Of a DNA stretch of 64,000 bases, positions 7,616-16,234 are shown piece after piece. The stretch lies in contig CAXYCJ010000012.1 in NCBI GenBank assembly GCA_964275585.1, forward strand, positions 1-64,000. The letters are read 5' to 3'. How positions within the stretch are numbered: the stretch's first letter is position 1; each line of letters begins with the position of its first letter. This stretch comes from D2472 sp964275585 (GTDB taxonomy: Bacteria; Pseudomonadota; Gammaproteobacteria; Magnimaribacterales; D2472). The notes below the pieces were generated by a model. The model worked only from the letters and a program-made list of their open reading frames with translations. It was not told the origin of the DNA and made no database searches. The position numbers and the translations under genes are program-made.

Positions 7616-8132
7616 AAAACTTATTAATCAATGATTCAAAAGATTCTAATGAATCTACCTTGTACTTTGGATCAAATGCAGCTTGATCCCAGTCATCAGT
7701 AAATTCAGTTGCTTTGGCATACCAAGATTCATCTTTGTATTGATTCCGCAAATCTTGTGGTTTGCCCATGTAATGGTAGTAATGCTCGCCCTGAAAGTCT
7801 TGGTGTGTTCTTATAATTTGATAGGCATCGTCGCTAACATAAGGTTTAATCATTTCTGCTGCGATTTGGCCATGATTTGGAACGCTAATTACCTTTCCAA
7901 TATCATGGATTAAGCTTATAAGAATCATTTCATCCTCTGCCCCAGCTCTTCGAGCCATCGTTGCTGTTTGAAGCGCATGATGTAATTGGTCTGTAGAAAA
8001 ACCTAAAGTCAGGGCTTCTAATTGTCGCAGCATACCCAGAATTCTCTTAGGCATATCAAAAATATGAGGCATATGCTGTTCACTAATATGCTCCCACTCC
8101 TTCTGTGTGCTTTGGTCCATTCTTGTAAACAT
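7593..8132 (-). CDS. HD-domain protein, putative mixed-valent diiron oxygenase (PhnZ/MIOX-like)
   Basis: 179 residues. The six-ligand pattern of diiron HD oxygenases can be placed: H52 in HHALQTA, H76-D77 in LIHDIGK, H87 in NHGQ, H110 in RTHQDF and D146 or D147 in FTDDWD. Ordinary HD phosphohydrolases usually lack this full set with the conserved Gln after the first His (HALQ). PhnZ and myo-inositol oxygenase use it to cleave C-P or C-C bonds with O2. A hydrolase remains possible. It is convergent with the Rieske operon and upstream of the lipoprotein gene. Confidence 0.65.
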   Translation of the reverse strand: MFTRMDQSTQKEWEHISEQHMPHIFDMPKRILGMLRQLEALTLGFSTDQLHHALQTATMARRAGAEDEMILISLIHDIGKVISVPNHGQIAAEMIKPYVSDDAYQIIRTHQDFQGEHYYHYMGKPQDLRNQYKDESWYAKATEFTDDWDQAAFDPKYKVDSLESFESLINKFFAAPNFI

Positions 8133-8218
8133 AGGCTAATTTTCTCTAAATATTAATTTAATTACTTATTAAATTAACTTATTCGGACTAAAATTGAAAT
8201 ATATATTAATATTAACTA

Positions 8219-8614
8219 ATGAAATATTTTTTTAACAATTCAAGACTCTATCTTCTGTTTATAGGGTTTTTTGTATTTTCAAGCCTAATATCTGCTCAAT
8301 CAGAACAATCCATAAAAGTAAAAGAAGCTTATAAGTATGTAGGTGAGACTAAAATTGTTTGCGGCAGAATTGTTTCTACTAAGTATCTAAAAAGATCCTC
8401 TGGGGGACCAATCTTCTTAAACTTTGGTCGAGATTATCCAAATCAACAAATGACAGGATTAATCTGGTTCGGTAGATTTTCAAATTATTTTTCATATAAA
8501 CCTGAAAAATTTCTTAAAAGAAAAACAGTATGTGTGAAAGGTTTGATTTCAGAACATGAAGGTAAAACTCAAATGGAAATTAGAACTGAGAAACAGATAA
8601 AAGTACAAAGCTAG
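8219..8614 (+). CDS. Exported OB-fold-like small protein, hypothetical
   Basis: 131 residues with a signal peptide ending near residue 26 (SSLISAQS). The mature part has the look of a bacterial OB-fold: VCGRIVSTKY, a GGPIFLNFGRDYPNQ segment, IWF, and VCVKGLISEHEGKTQME. Such exported OB-fold proteins are often called nucleic-acid-binding, but that is not shown here. A pair of Cys (in VCGRI and VCVKG) sits at equivalent strands and could form a disulfide. Stands alone between minus-strand genes. Confidence 0.65.
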   Translation: MKYFFNNSRLYLLFIGFFVFSSLISAQSEQSIKVKEAYKYVGETKIVCGRIVSTKYLKRSSGGPIFLNFGRDYPNQQMTGLIWFGRFSNYFSYKPEKFLKRKTVCVKGLISEHEGKTQMEIRTEKQIKVQS

Positions 8615-8622
8615 TTATCTAG

Positions 8623-9057
8623 TTATCTCCTGAATTTTAATACTGCATGAAGCTTAGCTGCATCGTCCAAGCCTTGCTGATCAGGGCTACCATCTTTATT
8701 TAATTTTACTTTTGCGAAAAAAGCATCAATAGCATTGCCTGAAATTAAATGTCTTAAATTGGTTTTTACGACTTCATCATTCTTGTACTCAAGCTCCACT
8801 TGAACATTGGTAAGCTTTCCTTTTAGCCAGATATTTGTTGTCTCTAAACCTATGAGATTTTTCCACCATAAGTTTGATCTTAAGGTGACGCATGTGTAGG
8901 TATTATTGTTTGAATGATAGCTAACTGGAACACGGTATTTTTTTCCTGATTTCCTGCCATTAAATTGAGTAACGAGTATCTGGGAGCTTACAAGAAAATG
9001 AATTGGTGATCGAGAAATAAATGCAACTATGGGATTGATGATTCGCCAAACATTCAT
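8623..9057 (-). CDS. Nitroreductase/deazaflavin-dependent oxidoreductase-like (DUF385) protein
   Basis: 144 residues with the split-barrel flavin/F420 reductase signature of this family: LVTQFNGRKSGKKYRVPVSY, then a CVTLRSNLWWKNL segment. Relatives bind F420, FMN or haem; in a gammaproteobacterium lacking obvious F420 genes the cofactor is uncertain. It overlaps the end of the peptidase E gene by 4 bp, so the two are co-translated. Confidence 0.65.
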   Translation of the reverse strand: MNVWRIINPIVAFISRSPIHFLVSSQILVTQFNGRKSGKKYRVPVSYHSNNNTYTCVTLRSNLWWKNLIGLETTNIWLKGKLTNVQVELEYKNDEVVKTNLRHLISGNAIDAFFAKVKLNKDGSPDQQGLDDAAKLHAVLKFRR

Positions 9058-9749
9058 TTTATTAAATCCTTAATCTTGTATGGCTCTTCAAATATCTTTT
9101 CTTTATGCAAGGTGACCTTATACGCATTCTTGTTAAGGGCAAATCTAATTGTTGAGTCGGCAACTCCATCAATAAAATGAAGTGCTGCCCCACCCTCTAT
9201 TCCATACATTGCATTGATAATATTCTGTTCAAGAAGATTTTTTGTTGCTGGTCGCCTCTCTGGCTCCTCATCATAATGAGGTGCACAACTTCCGGAAATA
9301 AAATTCATACATGGCATCATCCTTAACTCATCAGCCCAGGAATCTGTTAAGCCGCTCTCAAACCAGCAAATAGCACCGGCACTAACTCCACTCATAATAA
9401 CGCCACGGTCATAAGCTGTCTTTAGTATCTTGTCTAGATTCCATTCCCTCCATACGGCTAGCATGCTTTTGGTGTTACCCCCTCCAACAAAAATAATATC
9501 TTGGTTGGCAATAAGTTTATCAAGATCAATGGTTCTCTTGAAAAAACTGATGTGAGTGGGATTACAATCAAGCTTTGAGAAGACGTTGTAAAAATTTACT
9601 ACGTAGGGATCAAGATCACCTGTTGCTGTTGGGATAAAACAAATGTTTGGAGAGCCTTTATTGCTCTGATCTAAAATATATTGTTCAATTAAATTTGAAG
9701 CTTGGGTTCTACCAAAGCCACCTCCACCGATTGCTATAACTTGACGCAT
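9054..9749 (-). CDS. pepE: Peptidase E-like S51 serine peptidase
   Basis: 231 residues of family S51, cytoplasmic dipeptidases that cleave Asp-X dipeptides (cyanophycinase is a relative). The class-I glutaminase-like core is clear: VGGGNT, the nucleophile S123 in GVSAGAICWF, and the His of APHYDEEP (H158). Length agrees with E. coli PepE (229). No signal peptide. First gene of a two-gene operon with the DUF385 protein, divergent from the GMC oxidoreductase. Confidence 0.85.
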   Translation of the reverse strand: MRQVIAIGGGGFGRTQASNLIEQYILDQSNKGSPNICFIPTATGDLDPYVVNFYNVFSKLDCNPTHISFFKRTIDLDKLIANQDIIFVGGGNTKSMLAVWREWNLDKILKTAYDRGVIMSGVSAGAICWFESGLTDSWADELRMMPCMNFISGSCAPHYDEEPERRPATKNLLEQNIINAMYGIEGGAALHFIDGVADSTIRFALNKNAYKVTLHKEKIFEEPYKIKDLIK

Positions 9750-9775
9750 ATTAAACCTTAAGTAATATTACACAT

Positions 9776-11371
9776 ATGAAATTTAGCCATAAATATATCA
9801 TTGTTGGAGCAGGAAGTGCAGGCTGTGTTTTAGCAAATAAATTATCATCTAACCCAGATAATTCAGTTCTCTTGATCGAGGCTGGCCCTATTGATAGTTA
9901 CTCAGCAATTAAAATGCCTTTAGGTGCTAGCTCACTATTTAAAAATAAGAAATATGGCTGGTGTTATGAAACAGAGCCGGAACCAAATCTTAAAGGCAGG
10001 TTAATTAACTGGCCCCGAGGCAAGACCTTAGGGGGCAGCAGCTCTATCAATGGGATGGTTTATATTAGAGGTCAAGCTGAAGATTATGAGGCCTGGGAGA
10101 ATGCAGGTAATAGTGGCTGGGGCTACAGAGATTTGATGAAGCATTTTATTAGCTTGGAAAATAATCAAAATCATCAAGATCAATATCATGGCAATTTTGG
10201 ACCGCTCTGGGTTGAAACTTTTAACTCAAGCTTGGAAGCTTCAATGGTCTTTAAAAATGCTTGTGCTGAATCAGGTTTAAACGAAAATAATGACTTTAAT
10301 GGAGATACCCAAGAAGGTTTTGGGGCCTATCAAGTCAACATAAAGAACGGTCAGAGATACAGCGCATCAGATGCATTTCTTAAGCCTATTTTAAATAGAT
10401 CAAATCTTGAGTTACTTACCAATACTACTGTTTTAAAAATTATTATTAACAATAAAAAAGCTGTTGGTGTTCAGATTAAGAATCGAAGCGGGACTAATGT
10501 GATTACTGCTAAATCTGAAATTATTTTATGTGGTGGTGCTATTAATTCTCCCCAAATTTTGATGTTGTCAGGTATAGGATCTGAGAAGCTATTAAAGAAA
10601 ATAAATATCTCGTGCGCTCATGACCTGCCAGGAGTGGGACAAAATCTTCAGGACCATCTTACTGTAAATATTAGCTATAACGTTAAGGGTTTAGATACTT
10701 TTGGTGAGCTCATGAAGCCCATTCAGATGATAAGAAATTTATATCAATATTTTATTAAGCGTGATGGGTTGCTCACGTATCCTGCATCTGACATTGGAGT
10801 GTTTTTCAAAACAAATCAGGTTGTTGATACACCAAATGCGCAAATTCACTTTGCTCCTGGAGCAGGAAAATATAACAAAAATGGTGCTATGAAACCTATT
10901 TCTGGAATAACAGCCTCTGTTTGCAATCTTAGACCTCTGAGCAAGGGTCATATTGAGCTAAATTCATGTGATCCTTATGAAGCACCTAAGATATTTGCAA
11001 ATTATCTTTCAGAAAAGGCTGATATAACAACTATGGTTGAGGCAATTAAAAAAGTAAGGGAGATTTTTCAAAGTTCTGGTATTCAAGCATTTAATCCCCA
11101 GGAAATGATTCCGAGTTTAAATCACCAAGACGATAAGTCAATCGAAGAACTTATAAGGCAAGAATGCTTATCGGTCTATCATCCTGTTGGCACATGTAAG
11201 ATGGGGGATGAGATAGATTGTGTTGTAGATGAAAGATTGTGTGTGAAAGGAATTAAATCATTGAGGGTTGCAGATGCTTCTATTTTCCCAACCATAATTT
11301 CAGGTAATACAAATGCAACATGCAATGCCATCGGCGCAAAATGTGCTGAATTTATCTTAGAGAAGATTTAA
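9776..11371 (+). CDS. GMC-family FAD oxidoreductase (choline/alcohol dehydrogenase-like)
   Basis: 531 residues. The N-terminal FAD fold is IIVGAGSAGCVLANKL, the GMC signature 1 is GKTLGGSSSINGMVYIRG, and the C-terminal active site reads YHPVGTCKMG followed by LRVADASIFP and SGNTNATCNAIG. The catalytic His is H in CLSVYHPVG. Such enzymes oxidise primary alcohols (choline, fatty or aromatic alcohols) to aldehydes. No betaine aldehyde dehydrogenase or BetT is adjacent, so choline specificity should not be assumed. Single gene. Confidence 0.87.
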   Translation: MKFSHKYIIVGAGSAGCVLANKLSSNPDNSVLLIEAGPIDSYSAIKMPLGASSLFKNKKYGWCYETEPEPNLKGRLINWPRGKTLGGSSSINGMVYIRGQAEDYEAWENAGNSGWGYRDLMKHFISLENNQNHQDQYHGNFGPLWVETFNSSLEASMVFKNACAESGLNENNDFNGDTQEGFGAYQVNIKNGQRYSASDAFLKPILNRSNLELLTNTTVLKIIINNKKAVGVQIKNRSGTNVITAKSEIILCGGAINSPQILMLSGIGSEKLLKKINISCAHDLPGVGQNLQDHLTVNISYNVKGLDTFGELMKPIQMIRNLYQYFIKRDGLLTYPASDIGVFFKTNQVVDTPNAQIHFAPGAGKYNKNGAMKPISGITASVCNLRPLSKGHIELNSCDPYEAPKIFANYLSEKADITTMVEAIKKVREIFQSSGIQAFNPQEMIPSLNHQDDKSIEELIRQECLSVYHPVGTCKMGDEIDCVVDERLCVKGIKSLRVADASIFPTIISGNTNATCNAIGAKCAEFILEKI

Positions 11372-11385
11372 ATTTTAATGATTAT

Positions 11386-13065
11386 TTATTGATCAAGAGT
11401 GCTAAACACTTCTCGGCCACCAACAATAGTTAATACATTCTTTGATTCTAGAATTTCATAATCTGGAATGGTCATCAAATTTTTATTAAAAACACTTAGG
11501 TCAGCAAGTTTTCCTTTTTCTATGGTTCCTTTTACATCTTCTTGGAAAGATGCAATAGCTGGCCAAATAGTAAACATTTTCAGCGCCTCCTCCCTTGTTA
11601 AACGCTGGTGGAGGTTCCAACCTTCTGCATAAAATCCATCTGTATCTTTTCTGGTAACGGCTGCATAGAATTCAATACGAGGGTCACCTATCTCAACTGG
11701 CGCATCTGTGCCGCCAGGAATGATCAAACCTAGATCAATCAAGTCTCTCCACGCATAAGCATTATCAATTCTATCTAAACCAAGTCTGTCAACTGCAAAA
11801 TGAAGATCTCCAATTGCATGCGAGGGTTGCATCGAAGGAATAATTCCAAGTTGAAGAAAGCGTTTCTGATCAATTGGTGTAATGTTCTGCGAATGCTCAA
11901 TGCGCCACCTAGGCTCTGCAACAGCTCTATCATTATTAACTGTATTAAAAGCCTCCTCATACCAATCCAAAACAATTCTATTGGCATGATCACCAATTGC
12001 ATGAGTAGCTATTTGAATGCCTGATTTTAAAGCTTTTAATAACTTAGGTTTAGTTTCATTTTCAGTAAAAATAAAATGTCCTTTTCCATCATAATCATTG
12101 TATTTTTCCAAGAGAGCTGCACCCCTTGAGCCAAGAGCTCCATCTGAATACATTTTTATTGTCCTGACTATAAGAAAATGATCTGGGTCTAGTAATGGAC
12201 CTTCAGTAAGTAATCTTTTTGCAGCTAATCCATCGTCAACCATCACATAGACTCTTTGCAATAAATCTCCCTGAGATTTAATTTTTTTTAATATTGAGAT
12301 GTCATTGTAAGTTGCTCCTGGGGTATGTATCTGAGTCCAACCAAGACTTACATTCCTTTCTAAACCCTTTATAAATGCTTCCTCATCCATTTTCAGTGTT
12401 GGCTTGGGGATTAAATCTGAAATTAAATTCATAGCCATATCAACCAGCAAACCAGTGGGCTCGCCAAATGCATCTCTTTCGATAAATCCTCCATGGGGAT
12501 CAGGAGTATCAGAGGTTATTTTTGCTAAATCTAAAGCTAAAGTATTAATAACAACTGCATGGCCATCTGCTCTTTCTAGAACCACAGGATTGTTTTGAGA
12601 AAACTTATCTATATCTTGTCTTGTTGGAAAACGTTTTTCGGGCCAAAGCTTGTCTATCCAGCCTCTTCCAATAACCCATTCACCAGAGTCTGTTTTAAGA
12701 ATGTATGACTTAACAGTTTCTAGTGTCTCCTTTAAGGAATTTATGCCTTGGAGATTTAAAGTTAGCTCCCTGTAACCAATGCCTTTGAGGTGACCATGTG
12801 CGTCTACAAATCCAGGAAAAATATAGAGCCCAGTTAAATCAAGAATTTTAGGATCACCACAAAATGATTCTTTGGTAAAAGTGTCGTTTCCAACATACTG
12901 AATAAATTGATCTTTAATTATGATAGTTTGTGCTGCGGGTTGAGTGGCATTACCCGTATAGACAGTTCCATTTATCAGAACTAGATCAGTTGGAATACAT
13001 TCTGCTTTAACAGCAATGGAAAATAAGAAAAAAAATATCGAGGTCAGTATACTTTTATAGTTCAT
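11386..13065 (-). CDS. Exported amidohydrolase, YtcJ-like (Amidohydro_3)
   Basis: 559 residues with a signal peptide (residues 1-21). Metal ligands of the amidohydrolase TIM barrel: FVDAHGH, the later ATHAIGDHAN, and GGTDAPVE. The N-terminal VLINGTVYTGN and C-terminal KGKLADLSVF segments form the small beta-sandwich. Substrates of YtcJ-like enzymes are usually N-acyl or amide compounds and are mostly unknown. Periplasmic location is predicted. Downstream of the SDR/nuclease/hydrolase run on the same strand. Confidence 0.82.
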   Translation of the reverse strand: MNYKSILTSIFFFLFSIAVKAECIPTDLVLINGTVYTGNATQPAAQTIIIKDQFIQYVGNDTFTKESFCGDPKILDLTGLYIFPGFVDAHGHLKGIGYRELTLNLQGINSLKETLETVKSYILKTDSGEWVIGRGWIDKLWPEKRFPTRQDIDKFSQNNPVVLERADGHAVVINTLALDLAKITSDTPDPHGGFIERDAFGEPTGLLVDMAMNLISDLIPKPTLKMDEEAFIKGLERNVSLGWTQIHTPGATYNDISILKKIKSQGDLLQRVYVMVDDGLAAKRLLTEGPLLDPDHFLIVRTIKMYSDGALGSRGAALLEKYNDYDGKGHFIFTENETKPKLLKALKSGIQIATHAIGDHANRIVLDWYEEAFNTVNNDRAVAEPRWRIEHSQNITPIDQKRFLQLGIIPSMQPSHAIGDLHFAVDRLGLDRIDNAYAWRDLIDLGLIIPGGTDAPVEIGDPRIEFYAAVTRKDTDGFYAEGWNLHQRLTREEALKMFTIWPAIASFQEDVKGTIEKGKLADLSVFNKNLMTIPDYEILESKNVLTIVGGREVFSTLDQ

Positions 13066-13080
13066 GACTTATAAAGCTTA

Positions 13081-13818
13081 CTAGGCTTCCTGAGCTGTAG
13101 GTCTTATTACTATCTCATTAACAGATACTCCTGGATCTTGTTGCAATGCATAGACTATAGATTCAGCAACTCTCTCTGCTGGCTGTGCAATATCACCTAA
13201 ACCTCTACTTATCAGAGCTTCCATCATTGATTCATCCTTGATAGTAAAGGCAAGTTCAGTCATGAATGCTCCTGGATAAATGCATGTAACTTGAATTTTT
13301 CCTGAAGACTCCAGGCGAAGGCCTTCTGAGATAGCTCTAACTGCATATTTAGTTCCAGAATAAACAGCACTACCAGGCATAACTCGTTTGCCGGCCACTG
13401 ACGATATATTGATTATCTGACCTGATTCTCTTTCAAGCATGTGAGAGTAAACTGAATCAATTCCATATAAAACACCTTTTATGTTCACGTCAATCATTTG
13501 ATCCCATTCATCTGTCCTGCCTTTCTCAATCAAAGATAGTGGCATCACTCCAGCATTATTGACCAATGAATCTATGTGACCAAAAAACTTTATCCCATGC
13601 TGAGCTAATGCATGCATTTGCTCTTTAGATGTTACATCGGTTACTTTATAGGTTGAGGCATCGGATCCCAGTTCATCACATAATTTCTTTAAGTTTTCCT
13701 CTCTTCGAGCTCCTAAAACTACTTTAGCACCAAGGCCCACAAGCATTCTTGCTGCTTCTCTTCCAAATCCTGAGCTTGCACCCGTAATCATTACAACCCT
13801 ATCTTTTAAATCGTTCAT
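13081..13818 (-). CDS. Short-chain dehydrogenase/reductase (classical SDR)
   Basis: 245 residues. NAD(P) site TGASSGFG near residue 13, NNAG, the catalytic Ser in INISSVAG and YSGTKYA (Tyr-x3-Lys). An Arg after the second strand (LGARRE) suggests NADP(H) preference. Substrate unknown. Its ATG directly abuts the stop of the PD-(D/E)XK nuclease gene (no gap), so they are co-transcribed. Confidence 0.85.
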   Translation of the reverse strand: MNDLKDRVVMITGASSGFGREAARMLVGLGAKVVLGARREENLKKLCDELGSDASTYKVTDVTSKEQMHALAQHGIKFFGHIDSLVNNAGVMPLSLIEKGRTDEWDQMIDVNIKGVLYGIDSVYSHMLERESGQIINISSVAGKRVMPGSAVYSGTKYAVRAISEGLRLESSGKIQVTCIYPGAFMTELAFTIKDESMMEALISRGLGDIAQPAERVAESIVYALQQDPGVSVNEIVIRPTAQEA

Positions 13819-14508
13819 TTATTCTCTCCCTAAAATTTCATGTGTTTTGTAATACTCTACAATTCTTTGCTTCCAGCGGCCTGTGAAACTATTAAATTCC
13901 TTTTTTTCAACAAAGAATTCTTTAAATAAAAGATCTCTATCAACCATCAAGATCGCAATGGAATCTATATCAGTTTCAAACATAACATTATGTGCATTTG
14001 CGTATGCGGCACCTTGTAGAAAGTAATCTTCAATCCATTCTTTTCTTTTTATTTTCTTAGCAGTTTTAAAATCTATTATTGTTGGTCTGCCTTTAAAGAT
14101 TCCAATGCAATCAGCGGTACCTGCATATAAACCGTCAACCACTAAACCGGATTCAAGAGCCCAGACTTCATCAATATCAACAAGACAATCATCCATAAAT
14201 CTTTTAGCAATCTGATGGGCCATTAATCCTAGCGTATCATCTGTAAAATTTTGCCAATCATGACCATTAAGATAATTTTCAATTGCTAAATGAACTGCTG
14301 TACCAATGGTTGTGGCTTCAGTAACAACCTCTTGAGCTGTTTTTGGTCCCACCCTTCTTTTCCAAGCATCAATTCCAGAATGATCGCCTGTTGCAGATAA
14401 TATTGTGGTAACTGAAGGGACTAAATTTTCTTTAGAGTCTTTATAATACCGAACATTATTTTTCTCAATACGCACTAGTTCTGGATATGTAAATTTATTA
14501 GTAATCAT
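13819..14508 (-). CDS. PD-(D/E)XK superfamily nuclease (RecB/MGME1-like)
   Basis: 229 residues. The nuclease core is visible: GTAVHLAIENYL (70-80, motif I region), E119, D133 in GTADCIG, D146-x-K148 in IIDFKTAK, and the RecB-type Q165-x3-Y169. These suggest a DNA exonuclease of the kind found in RecB C-terminal domains, Cas4, phage exonucleases and mitochondrial MGME1. There is no Cys cluster, so it is not Cas4-like. It is odd to find it between two SDR genes, 0 and 8 bp from its neighbours, with no other repair gene nearby; a phage-derived cargo gene is possible. Base composition looks like the neighbours. Confidence 0.72.
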   Translation of the reverse strand: MITNKFTYPELVRIEKNNVRYYKDSKENLVPSVTTILSATGDHSGIDAWKRRVGPKTAQEVVTEATTIGTAVHLAIENYLNGHDWQNFTDDTLGLMAHQIAKRFMDDCLVDIDEVWALESGLVVDGLYAGTADCIGIFKGRPTIIDFKTAKKIKRKEWIEDYFLQGAAYANAHNVMFETDIDSIAILMVDRDLLFKEFFVEKKEFNSFTGRWKQRIVEYYKTHEILGRE

Positions 14509-14516
14509 CTTGCTTC

Positions 14517-15278
14517 TTAATTAATTGAAGAGCCACCATCAACTGAAATTATTTGACCAGTGATATATGAAGATCGTTCTGATAGTAAGAAAGCAACCAT
14601 TTCACCAATTTCTTCAGGCTCTCCTATTCTGCGCAACAAAGAAGATCTTTCCAGTACCTCTTTGGCGTTTGGCTCTTGTTCAAAATATTTTATAACCCCA
14701 GGTGTGTTTATTGTTCCTGGAGAGACAGCATTCATCCTTATGTGCAGTCTCGCAACTTCTTTGGCGACAGATTGAGTTATATTATTAACGGCAGCCTTGC
14801 TGGCTGCATACATAGAGTTAAATGCATAGCCTTTTAATGCAGAATTTGAAGAAATATTCACTATAGATGCTGGGCTTGATTGATTTTTTAAGTATTTTAT
14901 TTCAGCGGCTAAGCACTTCCACAAAGAAATGAAGGTTAAATCCAAGGTAGCCTGAACATCTTCCAGGGAGTATGTTTCAACTGGACCAATACCTTTAGAT
15001 GCAGCTGCATTGTTACAAATACAATCTAGGCGTTTAAATTTCTGATCGATAAACTCTATCATTGAGTTAATTGCATTCTCGTCTGTAAGATCTGCTTCAA
15101 AACTAAATGCTGAATCAGGAAATTTTAAATTTATCTCATCAGAAACTTTCTTTGCAGACTCTCCATTCAAATCAACTAGAATTACTTGAGATCCTTGAGC
15201 TGCAAGAACTTTGGCGATGCCTTCGCCAATACCTTGGCCTGCGCCGGTAACAAGTGAAATTTTTCCTTCCAAGTCCAT
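14517..15278 (-). CDS. Short-chain dehydrogenase/reductase (classical SDR)
   Basis: 253 residues. TGAGQGIG cofactor loop, an Asp at the end of the second strand (LVDLNG), which favours NAD, CNNAA, the Ser of NISSNSA and YAASKAAV. C-terminal GQIISVDGG is typical of FabG-like members. Sits 1 bp after the alpha/beta hydrolase stop and 8 bp before the nuclease gene, in one minus-strand run. Confidence 0.85.
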   Translation of the reverse strand: MDLEGKISLVTGAGQGIGEGIAKVLAAQGSQVILVDLNGESAKKVSDEINLKFPDSAFSFEADLTDENAINSMIEFIDQKFKRLDCICNNAAASKGIGPVETYSLEDVQATLDLTFISLWKCLAAEIKYLKNQSSPASIVNISSNSALKGYAFNSMYAASKAAVNNITQSVAKEVARLHIRMNAVSPGTINTPGVIKYFEQEPNAKEVLERSSLLRRIGEPEEIGEMVAFLLSERSSYITGQIISVDGGSSIN

Positions 15279-15279
15279 A

Positions 15280-16200
15280 CTAAAGTCCAGGTAAATTATT
15301 TTTTAAAAAGTTAATTATGTATTTATATGTATCCATTTTATCAGTTTCATTTAGAGTTTCATGCCTAGCGCCCTTGATTAATAATAACGTACTCTTGCAG
15401 CCAGATTCAACGAGGCAATTATGAAGCTCGGTGGTTCCCTTACCCATACCACCAACCGGATCTTCGCTGCCAGAAAAAACTAATACGGGTATATCTTTAG
15501 AAATTAAGTGTAAGTTAGATTGAATGAATACAGATGAGACGCCTTGTATGACATCCAGCCAAAGTTGATTTGTCACCACAAATCCACACAGGGGATCATT
15601 AGTATAGTTTTCTACACTTATTTTATCTCTTGAGAGCCAATCATTAGGGGTTTCTGCATCCTTAAACTTTGCATTAAAATTTCCAAAAATAGTTTTGTGA
15701 AGAAAGTTGCTATACCCAGCCCCGCCAAGTCTCATTGTTTCAAACCTAACCAGTAATTTTTGCACAAAACTCTCAAGAACTTTAGGCTTAGAAGATCCAG
15801 AAATTAGAGCTAAATCAAAATCGGCACCTTTTTGAAGAGCTGACATTGCAACCCATGAGCCCATGCTATGACCTAATAAAATATGAGGTAATTCTGGGTA
15901 TTGTGCAACTGCCCAATCATGAATAGCGACTAAATCATCTACAAGAAAATTCCAGCCATTTGCTGAGGCAAAAAAACCCATTCTGCCATCAACCAGTCTG
16001 TCTCCGTGCCCTCTATGATTATGAATAATTACATGGAACCCTTCTTCATTTATATAATTAATAAAGTGCTCATATCTGCCTATATGCTCGGCCATGCCAT
16101 GTGAAATTTGTACAACACCAAGGCTTAAATCCTTTTGTGATTCATACAATGCAAAATCCAATTTTACTGAGGAGCTATTATCTAATGGTATTATCTGCAT
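15280..16200 (-). CDS. Alpha/beta hydrolase, monoacylglycerol lipase-like
   Basis: 306 residues from the chosen start. The lysophospholipase/monoglyceride lipase pattern is present: VQISHGMAEHIGRY (oxyanion region), NHRGHGDR, the nucleophile elbow GHSMGS, an acid loop (FSGSEDPVGG) and the final GARHETLNE His. A longer frame reaches 16236 but would overlap the divergent FabH-like start at 16235; 16200 is the start that leaves room for promoters. Probably cytoplasmic. First gene of the hydrolase-SDR-nuclease-SDR run. Confidence 0.82.
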   Translation of the reverse strand: MQIIPLDNSSSVKLDFALYESQKDLSLGVVQISHGMAEHIGRYEHFINYINEEGFHVIIHNHRGHGDRLVDGRMGFFASANGWNFLVDDLVAIHDWAVAQYPELPHILLGHSMGSWVAMSALQKGADFDLALISGSSKPKVLESFVQKLLVRFETMRLGGAGYSNFLHKTIFGNFNAKFKDAETPNDWLSRDKISVENYTNDPLCGFVVTNQLWLDVIQGVSSVFIQSNLHLISKDIPVLVFSGSEDPVGGMGKGTTELHNCLVESGCKSTLLLIKGARHETLNETDKMDTYKYIINFLKNNLPGL

Positions 16201-16234
16201 AAGAATATAAAATAACATGTAACAAGGAAAAATC

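Noticed and set aside
9776..11371. Choline dehydrogenase BetA
   Set aside because: The GMC signature is clear, but no betaine aldehyde dehydrogenase, BetI or BetT is adjacent, so the substrate should not be named.
13819..14508. Cas4 or other CRISPR-associated nuclease
   Set aside because: No four-Cys iron-sulfur cluster, no cas genes and no repeat array in the window.
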